Positions 39,401-47,404 of a stretch of DNA of 64,000 nt are shown here, piece after piece. Below the pieces are notes generated by a model. That model saw nothing but the letters and a program-made list of their open reading frames with translations. It made no database searches and was not told the origin of the DNA. The position numbers and the translations under genes are program-made. The stretch's first letter is position 1. Each line of letters starts with the position of its first letter. Source of the DNA: Pseudomonas donghuensis (lineage in GTDB: Bacteria; Pseudomonadota; Gammaproteobacteria; Pseudomonadales; Pseudomonadaceae); contig NZ_JH650773.1 of the NCBI RefSeq assembly GCF_000259195.1, positions 716 to 64,715 of the forward strand. The letters run 5' to 3'.

Positions 39401-40029
39401 TGTCGACCGCGCCGCTGGCCGATGCCTTGTCGAGCATGCACCACGATATTCGCGTGGTGCCGAACATGCTCGCCTCGCACCTGTGGAGCGGACTGAAAAG
39501 CCGCCGGCAGACCTCGATCAAGCCGCGCGTGGGCTGGGCCGGCGGCACCAGTCACCGCGGCGACCTGGAACTGATCGCCGACGTGGTCAAGGCGCTGGCC
39601 GACGAGGTGGACTGGGTGTTCTTCGGCATGTGTCCGGACCTGCTGCGGCCCTATATCAAAGAGTTTCATAGCGGTATCGCGCTGGCCTATTACCCGCAAA
39701 AACTTGCCGGCCTCAACCTGGACCTGGCAGTGGCGCCGCTGGAGTCGAACCTGTTCAACGACTGCAAGAGCAACTTGCGCCTGCTTGAATATGGCGCCTG
39801 CGGTTTTCCGGTGGTATGTGCCGATACCAAGGCGTACCAGGGCTACCTGCCTTGCACCCGGGTGTTGGGTAATTCGCCGCAGGCGTGGCTGGAGGCGATA
39901 CGCATGCACCTGGCCGATCCGCAGGCCAGCTACCGCATGGGGGATGAACTGCGCGAGGTCGTGTTGCGCGACTACGTGTTGACCCAGGACAACCTGCAGC
40001 ATTGGGCCAACGCCTGGTTGGCCGATTGA
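36475..40029 (+). CDS. Giant multidomain flagellin glycosyltransferase, Fgt1-like
   Basis: An 1184-residue protein. Domain 1 (about 5-235) is a canonical GT2 with PLVSIVIPAFNPE, CDDSPGD and the metal motif LCDDDWLVDG. Two more GT2-like domains start near 337 (IAVVVFDPQDNASALKATLA) and 577 (LVSVLIAAGQDLRAL), with weaker acidic motifs (LLQAGDRL, LLTDVGSVF). The C-terminal GT4-like domain (about 865-1184) includes HYRVAQPFTELENAGW, GWAGGTSHRGDLELI and RLLEYGACGFPVVCADTKAY. Genes of this size between flgL and fliC are the fgt genes of P. syringae, which add rhamnose to flagellin. The role here is inferred from position and architecture. Confidence 0.8.
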   Translation: MNQLPLVSIVIPAFNPEFLTRTLISAISQRYSNLEVIVCDDSPGDEVKAIFDEWAGQASCELRYVRNPRTLGFARNLLSGLAQARGAFIKFLCDDDWLVDGCISQQAQTLIDCPQVSLVVNHRLICAADETLLPPRPANCLLSQCSAVIKGGDLLEAIEANVSNLFGGISHALMRRDQVQELLPMLVEEGGFQARLDFALFICLLRRGHLGYLVSLLSMERMHPGRLSNHASMTLAFKSETEWLSQMLLSRTSEPAPAAGWLRFKPIEEYQAGEEQDWEEFELTRFYAGQIAGFQQQVGTYSTSFAELYSEWLSCRTLSPAQTRLLPKRIEQWPLQPRIAVVVFDPQDNASALKATLASVGEQSYAASQVWVFGTGLAQPGVEHIALRGNPFEQLNQRLAQANGVDWIFLLQAGDRLHPHALVIMAERMALHADRYCLYTDEGTDDGLQAGQPIFKPDFNLDLMRTFPYVGRMLAFERNRLLEVGGFATEFEGLAPQDMLWRLVEAHGLHVVEHVAELLVQCRDGYAQWQVDPGCIDQAPKVLKAHLQRLGVAAEVISAEGSMLARVQYLHEQTPLVSVLIAAGQDLRALIRCVESIFEHTAYAHYEVLLAVTGDEPADVQGWLEAMRHLGSDQLRIVPVVAKDGPQMFNQASEYAQGSYLLLTDVGSVFFDKYWLNEMLAQAQRPEVGVVGPKQVSTAGFVANAGLVLGLYGAASTPFVGQSSDASGYMNRLIAVQNLSAVSADCLLVRREIFAELGGLDAAAFESTLFDADLCLRVRNHGYLVVWTPYALIARLPVSGLSSPVRKDHDQDAFYERWLPNVANDSAYNRNLSLRMSSYNLDPGLRSGWDPFSKRILPYVMALPINNTAVGHYRVAQPFTELENAGWIQGQMDYGTPNTIALGRHQPDVMILQCRYMPRSLEDFERIKRFSNARRIYEIDDYIIDVPKKNAHARHMPGNMREMVSRGIAMCDRVVVSTAPLADALSSMHHDIRVVPNMLASHLWSGLKSRRQTSIKPRVGWAGGTSHRGDLELIADVVKALADEVDWVFFGMCPDLLRPYIKEFHSGIALAYYPQKLAGLNLDLAVAPLESNLFNDCKSNLRLLEYGACGFPVVCADTKAYQGYLPCTRVLGNSPQAWLEAIRMHLADPQASYRMGDELREVVLRDYVLTQDNLQHWANAWLAD

Positions 40030-40088
40030 TGAATGCGGCCGGCAATTGTGCCGGCCCGAACCAGAACAACGAGAGTATTGGGTGCGCT

Positions 40089-42887
40089 ATGGGCGAAAAA
40101 ATGATCGATTCGACTGCCGGGGCGCAAGACCTCAGTATCGTACTGCTGGGCCAAGGCGACGCCAGTTACCGTGAGCGCGCCGGCTACTACTACCGGCAGA
40201 ACTTCCCGGGCCATGCGCTGTTCGAGATTGCGGTGCAAGGCGCCGATGCCGAGGGCTGGCAGGCGCAACTGCTCGATACCCTGGAGCGCTTGAGCACACC
40301 GTTCGTGGTATTGACGCCAGACAGCGACTTTCTCCTGGCCGCTGCCACTGCATCGCTGGTGCAGTCTCTGCGTGATGCCCCGCACTGCCTGATGGCCCAC
40401 GGCTATGCGCTGGGTTACCGGCCTGGTAACAGTGAAGTTGCCTACCATAAGCTGGGTGGCGCGATTGCGCCGGCGGCGGTGGTCGACGACGCATGCGAGC
40501 GTATTGCCCTGTACGGTGACAACGGGCTGCAGGCCTGGCGCTCGGTCGTCAGGGTCGAGGCCCTGAAAGCGTTGCTGCGCAGTGTGCCGGTCGACCTGGG
40601 CTTCGAAGCCTGGTGTGTGGCGGTATCCTTTGGCCTGCTGGCCCAGGGTGTGGCCACGGTCGTCGAGCAAACCACCCTGGTCGCCGAGTACAGTCCCTCT
40701 GCGCTTTCGCAGCTTGCACGCGAAGAGCGGCAGGCCCTGGCCGTGCGTCAGATTCGTCAGTGGGATGCCCAGCAGGGCGCGGTGTGCGCTGACGCCAAGG
40801 GCTTTGAGGCGCTGACGGCATTCGTCGCCAGCACCTGGGCGGGGCTCGAGGCGCCGCGCGTGGTCACCTCGCGCTGGATCAGCATAGTGGCTGCGCCGCA
40901 GTGCGTATTCGAACCTGTGCAGTATGTCGAGATGCCGTACTACACCGCGCCGCTGTTCGAGCAGTTGCGTCAGCTGGAGTTTTTCCTCCACGCCTGGCCG
41001 GCTGGCAAGGTTCACACTGAGGCGCTGGAGGGGGTCTGGGTCCAGCAGCAGGCGCTGATGGTCCGGCATCCGAATGACAGCGCCGAAAGTCTCAAGGCGC
41101 GTTATTGGCAGGCCTTTGAGTTGGGCGTTTTCAATCCGGGCGTCTGCCACAACCTGCTCGGTGCATTGGGCAGTGATGAAGAGCAGGATTTCGTCCCCCA
41201 TCTGCACCACTGGGTGGCGCAGCTCGATCAGTTGCCGGCGACCGATCTGCAAGCACGACTGGCGGCATCACCTTCGGGGCAAGTGCTCGCGGCCATTGCT
41301 GCTGCAACCCCGGACAGCGACGCTCGTCAGCGTATTCAGGCCCACCTGGGCTCGATCCAGTCGCCACAGATCGCCTTCCTGGTGGTGGATCTGGAGAACA
41401 ACGACGCGGCCCTGCAAGCCACCTTCGACAGCTTGCTGGCCAGCGGTTTGCGTGATTTCAAGATAGTGGTGTTCAAGGCCGGTGCGTTGCCCGCCATTAC
41501 CACTGCCAAGGATACGCTGCATTTCATCCGCGTCACTGCCAGCAATCTGGTCGCTCACCTCAATCAGGTGGTGGAGCAGTTGTCCAGTGCCTGGCTGCTG
41601 CAACTGCAAGCGGGTGATGTGCTGGCACCAGGCGGGCTGTTGCGTCTGCAGGTGGAGTTGTCTGCGGCGCAAGCCTGCCAGGCCATCTGTGCCAATGAAG
41701 TCCAGCGTGATGAGCAGGGCCGATTGCTCAGTGTGGTGCGTCCGGGGGCCAACCTGGACCTGTTGCGCGCGCGTCCGGACTTGATGTCTCGCCACTGGCT
41801 GGTGCGTCGGCAAAGCCTTGTCGAGCTGGGTGGCTACAGCGAAACCTGCCAGGCGGCGCTGGAGTTCGATGTCCTGCTGCGCCTGATTGAGCGCAATGGC
41901 GTTGCAGGCCTGGCCCATCTGGATGAGTACCTGGTCATCGGCCAGCAGGCGGGCGAGGCGATGCAGGCCGACGCGCAGGCAACGCTCAAGCGTCACTTGA
42001 GCGTACTCGGTTACCGGGGGCAGGTCAGTGAGGGGCGAGATGGCGCCTTGCAGATCGATTTCCGTCACCCGACCACCCCTCAGGTCAGCATTCTGCTGTC
42101 GATCGACTCGGACCTTGAGCAGCTCAAGCGCAGCTTGGCGAGCATCGTCCAGCGGACCCGCTATGCCCGCTACGAAGTGATCGTGATGACCGATGCGGCC
42201 AGTGCTGAGGCGACGGCGGCAAGCCTTGGCAACCTCCAGGGGCTGGGTGGCCGGGTGAAGTTGATGGCCAGTGAGTTCGCCGGCACCCGTGCGCAAATGG
42301 TCAAGATGGCGGCCAAGCAGGCCCAGGGCGAGTACCTGGTGCTGATGTCCAGCCGCTGCCAGGTGGTCACGCCGGCCTGGATCGAAGCTTTGCTCAACCA
42401 GGCGCAGCGCCCTGAAGTGGGGGTCGTGGGTTGCCAGATGCATGACGCCGAGGGCTTGATCAGCCATGGCGGCTATGAGCTGTTGGCCAGCCAGCAGGTG
42501 CGTGGGGCCTGGCAAGGCGTGGCGCGCCAGGCTGCTGTGGCGGCGCTGGGGCTGGCGGCGGTGCGCAGTTGCCAGGCGGTATCCGATGATTGCCTGATGA
42601 TCGGCAAGGCGTTGCTTGAGCAGTGCGCTGGCCTGGATGACATTGAAGGGGCCGATGTCGATCTGTGCCTGAAGGTCGGCCAGGCCGGTCAGCTGGTCCT
42701 GTGGACACCGCAAGCGCAAATGCTCAATGCGGGTGTGCCGACCCTGGATGCACAGGCGCTGAGTGCACGCTGGCCCGCCGCGTTCAGCACTCGGGTAGTG
42801 GTCGATGTGCGCAACGCGGTCGATATCTCGCGTTCGCCAACGGTCGGCAAGCCGGCTGAGCTGGAGTGGTTGGCCGAACTGGCCTGA
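40089..42887 (+). CDS. Multidomain glycosyltransferase, Fgt2-like, divergent
   Basis: A protein of about 932 residues. The N-terminal part (about 10-250: LSIVLLGQGDASYRERAGYY, FVVLTPDSDFLL) resembles a divergent GT-A fold. GT2-like domains follow near 427 (IAFLVVDLENNDAALQATFD) and 664 (QVSILLSIDSDLEQLKRSLA). Unlike its neighbour it has no DDD metal motif and no GT4-like C-terminal domain. The frame is open to 40002, but ATG 40089 follows a small hairpin and gives the first domain-like sequence; ATG 40029 is the alternative. It is probably cotranscribed with the Fgt1-like gene, and a strong terminator follows. Confidence 0.72.
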   Translation: MGEKMIDSTAGAQDLSIVLLGQGDASYRERAGYYYRQNFPGHALFEIAVQGADAEGWQAQLLDTLERLSTPFVVLTPDSDFLLAAATASLVQSLRDAPHCLMAHGYALGYRPGNSEVAYHKLGGAIAPAAVVDDACERIALYGDNGLQAWRSVVRVEALKALLRSVPVDLGFEAWCVAVSFGLLAQGVATVVEQTTLVAEYSPSALSQLAREERQALAVRQIRQWDAQQGAVCADAKGFEALTAFVASTWAGLEAPRVVTSRWISIVAAPQCVFEPVQYVEMPYYTAPLFEQLRQLEFFLHAWPAGKVHTEALEGVWVQQQALMVRHPNDSAESLKARYWQAFELGVFNPGVCHNLLGALGSDEEQDFVPHLHHWVAQLDQLPATDLQARLAASPSGQVLAAIAAATPDSDARQRIQAHLGSIQSPQIAFLVVDLENNDAALQATFDSLLASGLRDFKIVVFKAGALPAITTAKDTLHFIRVTASNLVAHLNQVVEQLSSAWLLQLQAGDVLAPGGLLRLQVELSAAQACQAICANEVQRDEQGRLLSVVRPGANLDLLRARPDLMSRHWLVRRQSLVELGGYSETCQAALEFDVLLRLIERNGVAGLAHLDEYLVIGQQAGEAMQADAQATLKRHLSVLGYRGQVSEGRDGALQIDFRHPTTPQVSILLSIDSDLEQLKRSLASIVQRTRYARYEVIVMTDAASAEATAASLGNLQGLGGRVKLMASEFAGTRAQMVKMAAKQAQGEYLVLMSSRCQVVTPAWIEALLNQAQRPEVGVVGCQMHDAEGLISHGGYELLASQQVRGAWQGVARQAAVAALGLAAVRSCQAVSDDCLMIGKALLEQCAGLDDIEGADVDLCLKVGQAGQLVLWTPQAQMLNAGVPTLDAQALSARWPAAFSTRVVVDVRNAVDISRSPTVGKPAELEWLAELA

Positions 42888-42901
42888 ACGCCGTGTACAG
42901 G

Positions 42902-42926
42902 AGCCGGGTCTTAGACCCGGCTTTTT
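42902..42926 (+). terminator. Terminator after the glycosyltransferase pair
   Basis: AGCCGGGTC and GACCCGGCT form a perfect 9-bp stem with a 3-base loop, followed by TTTTT, 14 bases after the stop codon. Confidence 0.9.
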
Positions 42927-43239
42927 CATTGCTGCTCGCCGCAGCAGGCAGTCGGGGTGCAATGCCCCGCGCAGATGCGGGCTGACAATGTTGCACATAC
43001 GCCTTGGACTTCTGCACGACACCTCACCTTTCCCTGCTGTTTGGCCTGGTTTTTCCGGTTGGCCGTCGCTTTGTATTGAGTAATGATTGCGCAACAGTGA
43101 CTTGGCAGTCGAAACGGGCATCTTTAATCTATTGAGTCGTCGGGCGGTACTGGCGAGCGGGGGCTGCGCAGGCTCGCAACACCCCGGGTTATCCGGTTCC
43201 AGTGCCCGTGAAAATCCGCATATCTATCGGGAAGCCACA
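42927..43239. promoter_or_regulatory. KAS III upstream region
   Basis: About 310 bases without a supported gene. It must hold the promoter of the KAS III gene, because a terminator precedes it. Small hairpins occur (e.g. GGGGTGCAATGCCCC near 42954). A sigma-54-like string (GTTGGCCGTCGCTTTGT, from 43059) has the correct GG position but GT instead of GC at -12, so I do not call it. Confidence 0.45.
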
Positions 43240-44169
43240 ATGATTGGCATCAAAAGCATTGCGAGTTACGTACCTGTCGAGGGTGTGGACAACTACGCCC
43301 AGGGTGCGAAGTTCGCCAAGGACCAAGAGTTCATTCTCGGCAAGATCGGTTCGACCTTTCTGCCGCGCAAAGAAGCAGGCCAGGAAACCTCCGACCTATG
43401 TGTGGAGGCGGTCAAGGCCCTGTTCGCTGCCAATCCGAGCCTGGCGCCTGAGTCCATCGATGCCTTGATCGTCGTTACCCAGAATGGCGACGAAGAAGGG
43501 TTGCCGCACACCGCTGCCATCGTTCAGGACAAGCTCGGCCTGCCGACCCATGTCGCTGCCTTCGATATTTCCCTGGGCTGCTCGGGTTATGTCTATGGCC
43601 TCTACGCCATGAAAGGCTTCATGGAAGCGGCAGGGCTGAAAAACGGCCTGCTGATCACTGCTGATCCGTACTCCAAGATCGTCGATCCGGAAGATCGCAA
43701 CACCACCATGCTCTTTGGTGATGCGGCGACCGTGACCTGGATGGGCGAGGGCGCCCCTTGGCAGCTGGGCAAGGCCAAGTTCGGTACCGATGGTGGTGGT
43801 GCCGCGCATCTGAAGGTCAGCGACGGGGTGTTCTTCATGAATGGCCGCCAGGTGTTCAACTTCGCCTTGCTCAAGGTGCCGGCGCACCTGCATGAGTTGC
43901 TGGGCGAAAGCCAGTTGGCACCGGCGGATATCGACCTGTTCTGCATTCACCAGGGCAGTGCGGCAATTGTCGATGCGGTGGCGCGTCGGTTCGAGGATGA
44001 CCCGGACAAATTCGTCAAGGACATGGTCGAAACCGGTAATACCGTGTCGTCGAGCATTCCGCTGCTGCTGGAGAAGCATGTGCTGGGTTCGCAGCACCAG
44101 CGTGTTGCCCTGAGTGGTTTTGGCGTTGGCCTGTCATGGGGTTCGGCGATCATCGAGCGCAAGGGTTGA
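43240..44169 (+). CDS. 3-oxoacyl-ACP synthase III (KAS III) of the flagellin glycosylation locus
   Basis: A 309-residue thiolase-fold enzyme with all three KAS III catalytic residues: Cys in DISLGCSGYVYG, His in FCIHQGSAAIVDAV and Asn in ETGNTVSSS. The GDAATVTW and GFGVGLSWGS glycine loops are also present. ATG 43240 has GGGAAG upstream; the open frame beyond lacks family sequence. No ACP or other fatty-acid gene adjoins it. The same gene (orf3) lies next to fgt1-fgt2 and fliC in P. syringae, where it is thought to help make the acyl group on the flagellin sugar. That role is an inference here. Confidence 0.85.
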   Translation: MIGIKSIASYVPVEGVDNYAQGAKFAKDQEFILGKIGSTFLPRKEAGQETSDLCVEAVKALFAANPSLAPESIDALIVVTQNGDEEGLPHTAAIVQDKLGLPTHVAAFDISLGCSGYVYGLYAMKGFMEAAGLKNGLLITADPYSKIVDPEDRNTTMLFGDAATVTWMGEGAPWQLGKAKFGTDGGGAAHLKVSDGVFFMNGRQVFNFALLKVPAHLHELLGESQLAPADIDLFCIHQGSAAIVDAVARRFEDDPDKFVKDMVETGNTVSSSIPLLLEKHVLGSQHQRVALSGFGVGLSWGSAIIERKG

Positions 44170-44185
44170 TATAGAGCCTTGCGGT

Positions 44186-44226
44186 AAAAAAAGCGCTGCC
44201 GGTTTCACCGGTGGCGCTTTTTTTTT
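44186..44226. terminator. Terminator after KAS III
   Basis: A run of seven As, a GC-rich stem (AGCGCTGCCGGT/ACCGGTGGCGCT with one mismatch, 2-base loop) and nine Ts. The A tract means it could also work on the other strand. Confidence 0.88.
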
Positions 44227-44235
44227 GGGGGGGCT

Positions 44236-44405
44236 TTACGGAATCCTGGGGACCATGATCCTTGGGTTGGGTTGTTCAGGCTGTGGACTTATCCATTCTG
44301 GAAGGGGCCGGCAGCAGCGCCATCCAAAATGGATAAGCCCGCAACCTCAACATCCCATCCCATCCCATCCCATCCCCAAAATCATAGTCCCCGAAATGCC
44401 GTGAA
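44236..44405. repeat. Long imperfect palindrome (MITE-like) with ATCCC repeats, upstream of fliC
   Basis: Left arm 44236-44302 and right arm 44323-44405 are reverse complements with many transitions. The inner parts (44288-44302 and 44323-44337) match at 14 of 15. The outer ends (TTTACGGAATCCTGGGGACC against TTCACGGCATTTCGGGGACT) still align. The right arm is longer because ATCCC occurs five times in tandem (44352-44376). The layout is that of a small non-autonomous palindromic element or a folded leader. No target duplication was recognised. Confidence 0.65.
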
Positions 44406-44512
44406 GAACCCTTTTTTCAACCCAGGTGTTGGCCAGTAAGCGATTTTTCTGGCGTCAAACCCTTGATTTCATTGGGGTGGCAGGGTGCCATTAAAAAATT
44501 TCTAAAAAGCCC

Positions 44513-44539
44513 TAAAGCAACCGCGCCAGACGACGATAA
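44513..44539 (+). promoter_or_regulatory. Sigma-28 (FliA) promoter of fliC
   Basis: TAAAGCAA, 11 bases, then GACGATAA, which is one base from the GCCGATAA -10 consensus. It lies 80 bases before the fliC ATG. Confidence 0.88.
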
Positions 44540-44619
44540 CTATTACGAAGGTTCTCTAGGCCACACCCGGCGGATGCCAGGGCCGGAAGCCGCAGTATCC
44601 CAAACACGAGGAATTCGTC

Positions 44620-45468
44620 ATGGCATTAACCGTTAACACTAACACTACCTCTCTGGGCGTTCAGAAGAACCTGAACCGCGCTTCCGACGCTCTGAGCACC
44701 TCGATGAGCCGTCTGTCCTCCGGCCTGAAAATCAACAGCGCCAAAGACGACGCCGCTGGCCTGCAGATCTCTACCCGTATGACCTCGCAGATCCGCGGTC
44801 AGACCATGGCAATCAAAAACGCCAACGACGGTATCTCGATCGCCCAGACCGCTGAAGGCGCGATGCAAGAGCAGGTCAACATCCTGCAGCGTATGCGTGA
44901 ACTGGCTCAACAGTCGCGAAACGACTCGAACGACTCGACTAACCGTACCTCGCTGGACGGCGAGTTCAAGCAGCTGACTGCGGAACTGACTCGTATCGCC
45001 CAGTCCACCCAGCTGAACGGCAAGAACCTGCTGGACGGTTCGGCTAGCGTCATGACCTTCCAGGTCGGTTCCAACACTGGTGCTGAAAACCAGATCAAGA
45101 TCGACCTGACCGGTAAGTTCCTGGCCAGCGACCTGGGTATCACCAGCGCCATCACCATCGCCGGTAGCGACAGCGCCACTGCCGAAACCAACTTCTCGGC
45201 TGCCATGGTTGCAATCGACAAGGCTATCGGCACCATCGGTGACTCCCGCGCTGCGCTGGGTGCTGTACAAAACCGTATGACCAGCACCATCAACAACCTG
45301 CAAAACATCAACGAGAACGCCGAAGCTGCTCGTAGCCGTGTACAAGATACCGACTTCGCCGCTGAAACTGCTCAGATGACCAAGCAGCAAACTCTGCAAC
45401 AAGCTTCGACTTCGGTTCTGGCCCAGGCCAACCAACTGCCGTCGGCGGTACTGAAGCTGCTGGGCTAA
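44620..45468 (+). CDS. fliC: Flagellin FliC
   Basis: A 282-residue flagellin, the short type with little variable domain. The N-terminal D0/D1 part contains the region recognised by plant FLS2 ([20 protein letters not shown], about residues 31-50). The C terminus has [20 protein letters not shown] and ends in VLKLLG. The central segment is Ser/Thr-rich. Serines at 143, 176, 183 and 193 coincide with four of the six glycosylated serines of P. syringae pv. tabaci flagellin; 164 is Thr and 201 is Lys here. It is preceded by a sigma-28 promoter and followed by a terminator. Confidence 0.97.
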   Translation: MALTVNTNTTSLGVQKNLNRASDALSTSMSRLSSGLKINSAKDDAAGLQISTRMTSQIRGQTMAIKNANDGISIAQTAEGAMQEQVNILQRMRELAQQSRNDSNDSTNRTSLDGEFKQLTAELTRIAQSTQLNGKNLLDGSASVMTFQVGSNTGAENQIKIDLTGKFLASDLGITSAITIAGSDSATAETNFSAAMVAIDKAIGTIGDSRAALGAVQNRMTSTINNLQNINENAEAARSRVQDTDFAAETAQMTKQQTLQQASTSVLAQANQLPSAVLKLLG

Positions 45469-45484
45469 TCTCCTAGTGGTTATC

Positions 45485-45521
45485 GGCGGAGGAGTGCAAC
45501 TACGGCGCTCCTCCGCCTTTT
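45485..45521 (+). terminator. Terminator after fliC
   Basis: GGCGGAGGAG and CTCCTCCGCC form a perfect 10-bp stem with a 13-base loop, followed by TTTT. Confidence 0.88.
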
Positions 45522-45539
45522 GCATTGAGAGGTGGTGAC

Positions 45540-45905
45540 ATGGATATGAGCGTCAAGCTGAACCTGTCGTACCCGACGGTGAAGCCGGTCGAAGCGACCA
45601 CCGAACGCCCTGCGGCGAAGCCCGTAGCGGGTGTTGAAGCCATCACGCCGGCCAAGGATGCTGCCGACAAAGGCTTGTCCGAAGCTGAGAAGGTGAAGAA
45701 CGCGGTCAAGGATATCGAGAAGTTCCTTGCTTCATCGCGACGTAACCTTGAATTTTCCACGGATGAAGAATCCGGCCGAATTGTAGTTAAAGTCATCGCC
45801 AGTGAGACCGGAGAGCTGATCCGCCAACTTCCTTCGGAAGAGGCGTTGAAGATCGCTCACAGTCTGAGCGATGTAAACAGCCTGCTGTTCAACGCCAAGG
45901 TCTGA
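45540..45905 (+). CDS. flaG: Flagellar protein FlaG
   Basis: A 121-residue FlaG-family protein. The N-terminal half is Pro/Ala/Thr-rich and variable. The C-terminal half (LEFSTDEESGRIVVKVIASE, GELIRQLPSEEAL) is the conserved FlaG domain. ATG 45540 has GAGAGGTGG upstream. FlaG affects filament length in Pseudomonas and related bacteria, but its mechanism is unclear. It lies between fliC and fliD, as usual. Confidence 0.9.
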   Translation: MDMSVKLNLSYPTVKPVEATTERPAAKPVAGVEAITPAKDAADKGLSEAEKVKNAVKDIEKFLASSRRNLEFSTDEESGRIVVKVIASETGELIRQLPSEEALKIAHSLSDVNSLLFNAKV

Positions 45906-45981
45906 AGCTGACCTGGCAGTTGAGTGGCAAGTTCGCTAGCCTGGCAAGGCTAGGGCGGCGCGTAACCATGAGGGAGTAGTT

Positions 45982-47388
45982 ATGGCGAGTACAATTTTAC
46001 CGAGTGTCGGTCTGGGTTCCGGCGTAGACATCAACAAGATCGTTGATGTGCTCGTCAAGGCGGAAACCAATCCCAAGGCGAATCAGATCAAGCGCCAGAC
46101 CGCCAACAACACGGCCATGCTTTCCGGGGTAGCGTCGCTCAAGAGTGCGCTTTCTGTGTACCAGGAAGCGATGAAAAAGCTCAATGATCCGAAGGCTCCG
46201 TCCTTCAACGCCTATACCGCGACCTCCAGCAGCGACGCCACGGTCAAGGCGACCTCGAACAATACCGCAGTACCGGGTACCTACTCGGTACTGGTCGAAA
46301 AACTCGCCACCTCGTCCAAGGTGGCCAGTCAGAACTTTACCGGCGGTGCCAGCACGTCGATACCTGAAGGTGACCTGACCATCACCCAGGATGGTGTGAT
46401 CCATACCGTGAAGGTTGGCCCAGGGGCGACCTTGCAGACGGTACGCGACTCGATCAACACCTCGTTGGCCGAGAAGGGCATCAGTGCCAACATCGTCAAC
46501 GGCAAGGACGGCTCGCGCCTGGTGTTCAGTTCGACCAAGACCGGTGAGGGTACCGACATCTCGGTCGATGGCATTGCCGAGCTGAAGATCGACGGCACTG
46601 TCTCGATGGCGAGTAACGGTGCCGGCTATATCGACGGCGTTGCCCAGAGCGCCAAGCTGACCATCGATGGTCTGCCGGTTACCAGCAAGACCAATACCGT
46701 TGATGGTGCCATCAGCGGCATCAGCCTGGAGCTGCTCCAGGTCACCGGGCTTGATAAGGACAAGGCAATCAAGGTTACTGTCGGTGAAAACACCGAAGGC
46801 CTGAAGACATCGGTCAAGGCTTTTGTCGATGCCTACAATACGCTGGTCAAGGCCGCCAATGCGCTGAGCGCGGTGTCCAAGGATGCAGACGGCAAAACCG
46901 TACTCGGGCCGTTGACCAGCGATCCGACCACTCGCTCGCTGCTGTCCGAGCTGCGCAAGCAGCTGTCTACCCCGTCGGGGAGTGGTCGCCTGACCACGCT
47001 CAGTCAGCTGGGTATCAACACGGCCAAGGACGGTACCCTGGAGTTCAACTCCACCAAGTACGACGCGGCGATGAAGGATAAAAAGCTCGGCCCTGACGTG
47101 CAGGAGCTGTTCACCGGCACCAATGGCGTGTTCGCGAACATGACCAAGGCTGTCGAGCCGTACCTGCAGACGGGCGGCATCCTCGACTCGCGCAAGGCCG
47201 GCCTGGACAAGCTGCAAAAGGACCTGTCCGATCAGCAACTGGCGCTTGACCGTCGTATCACCTCGCTCACCGAGTCGCTGACCAAGCGCTATGTGGCCAT
47301 GGATACCCTGGTCGGCAAGCTCGAGGCGCAGCGCAAGAACATCGCCTCGATGTTCGCCTCGATCGAGGCGCAGCAGAAAAACTCCTGA
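45982..47388 (+). CDS. fliD: Flagellar filament cap protein FliD
   Basis: A 468-residue cap protein (HAP2). The N terminus (ILPSVGLGSGVDINKIVDVL) is diagnostic, and the C-terminal coiled coil (LDRRITSLTESLTKRYVAMD, IASMFASIEAQQKNS) is typical. It forms the pentameric cap under which flagellin folds. GAGGGAG precedes the ATG. In Pseudomonas FliD can also act in mucin adhesion. Confidence 0.95.
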   Translation: MASTILPSVGLGSGVDINKIVDVLVKAETNPKANQIKRQTANNTAMLSGVASLKSALSVYQEAMKKLNDPKAPSFNAYTATSSSDATVKATSNNTAVPGTYSVLVEKLATSSKVASQNFTGGASTSIPEGDLTITQDGVIHTVKVGPGATLQTVRDSINTSLAEKGISANIVNGKDGSRLVFSSTKTGEGTDISVDGIAELKIDGTVSMASNGAGYIDGVAQSAKLTIDGLPVTSKTNTVDGAISGISLELLQVTGLDKDKAIKVTVGENTEGLKTSVKAFVDAYNTLVKAANALSAVSKDADGKTVLGPLTSDPTTRSLLSELRKQLSTPSGSGRLTTLSQLGINTAKDGTLEFNSTKYDAAMKDKKLGPDVQELFTGTNGVFANMTKAVEPYLQTGGILDSRKAGLDKLQKDLSDQQLALDRRITSLTESLTKRYVAMDTLVGKLEAQRKNIASMFASIEAQQKNS

Positions 47389-47404
47389 TTCAGCGCGGTG
47401 ACAC

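Noticed and set aside
43059-43075. Sigma-54 promoter for the KAS III gene
   Set aside because: The -24 GG is present, but the -12 element reads GT instead of the nearly invariant GC.
43087-43239. A 51-residue N-terminal extension of KAS III
   Set aside because: KAS III proteins begin at the MIGIKSIASYVP-type strand. The extension has no family similarity, and the ATG at 43240 has its own ribosome binding site.
44352-44376. CRISPR or phase-variable coding repeat
   Set aside because: The five ATCCC units are contiguous with no spacers and lie in a non-coding gap. No cas gene or CRISPR array was seen anywhere in the window.
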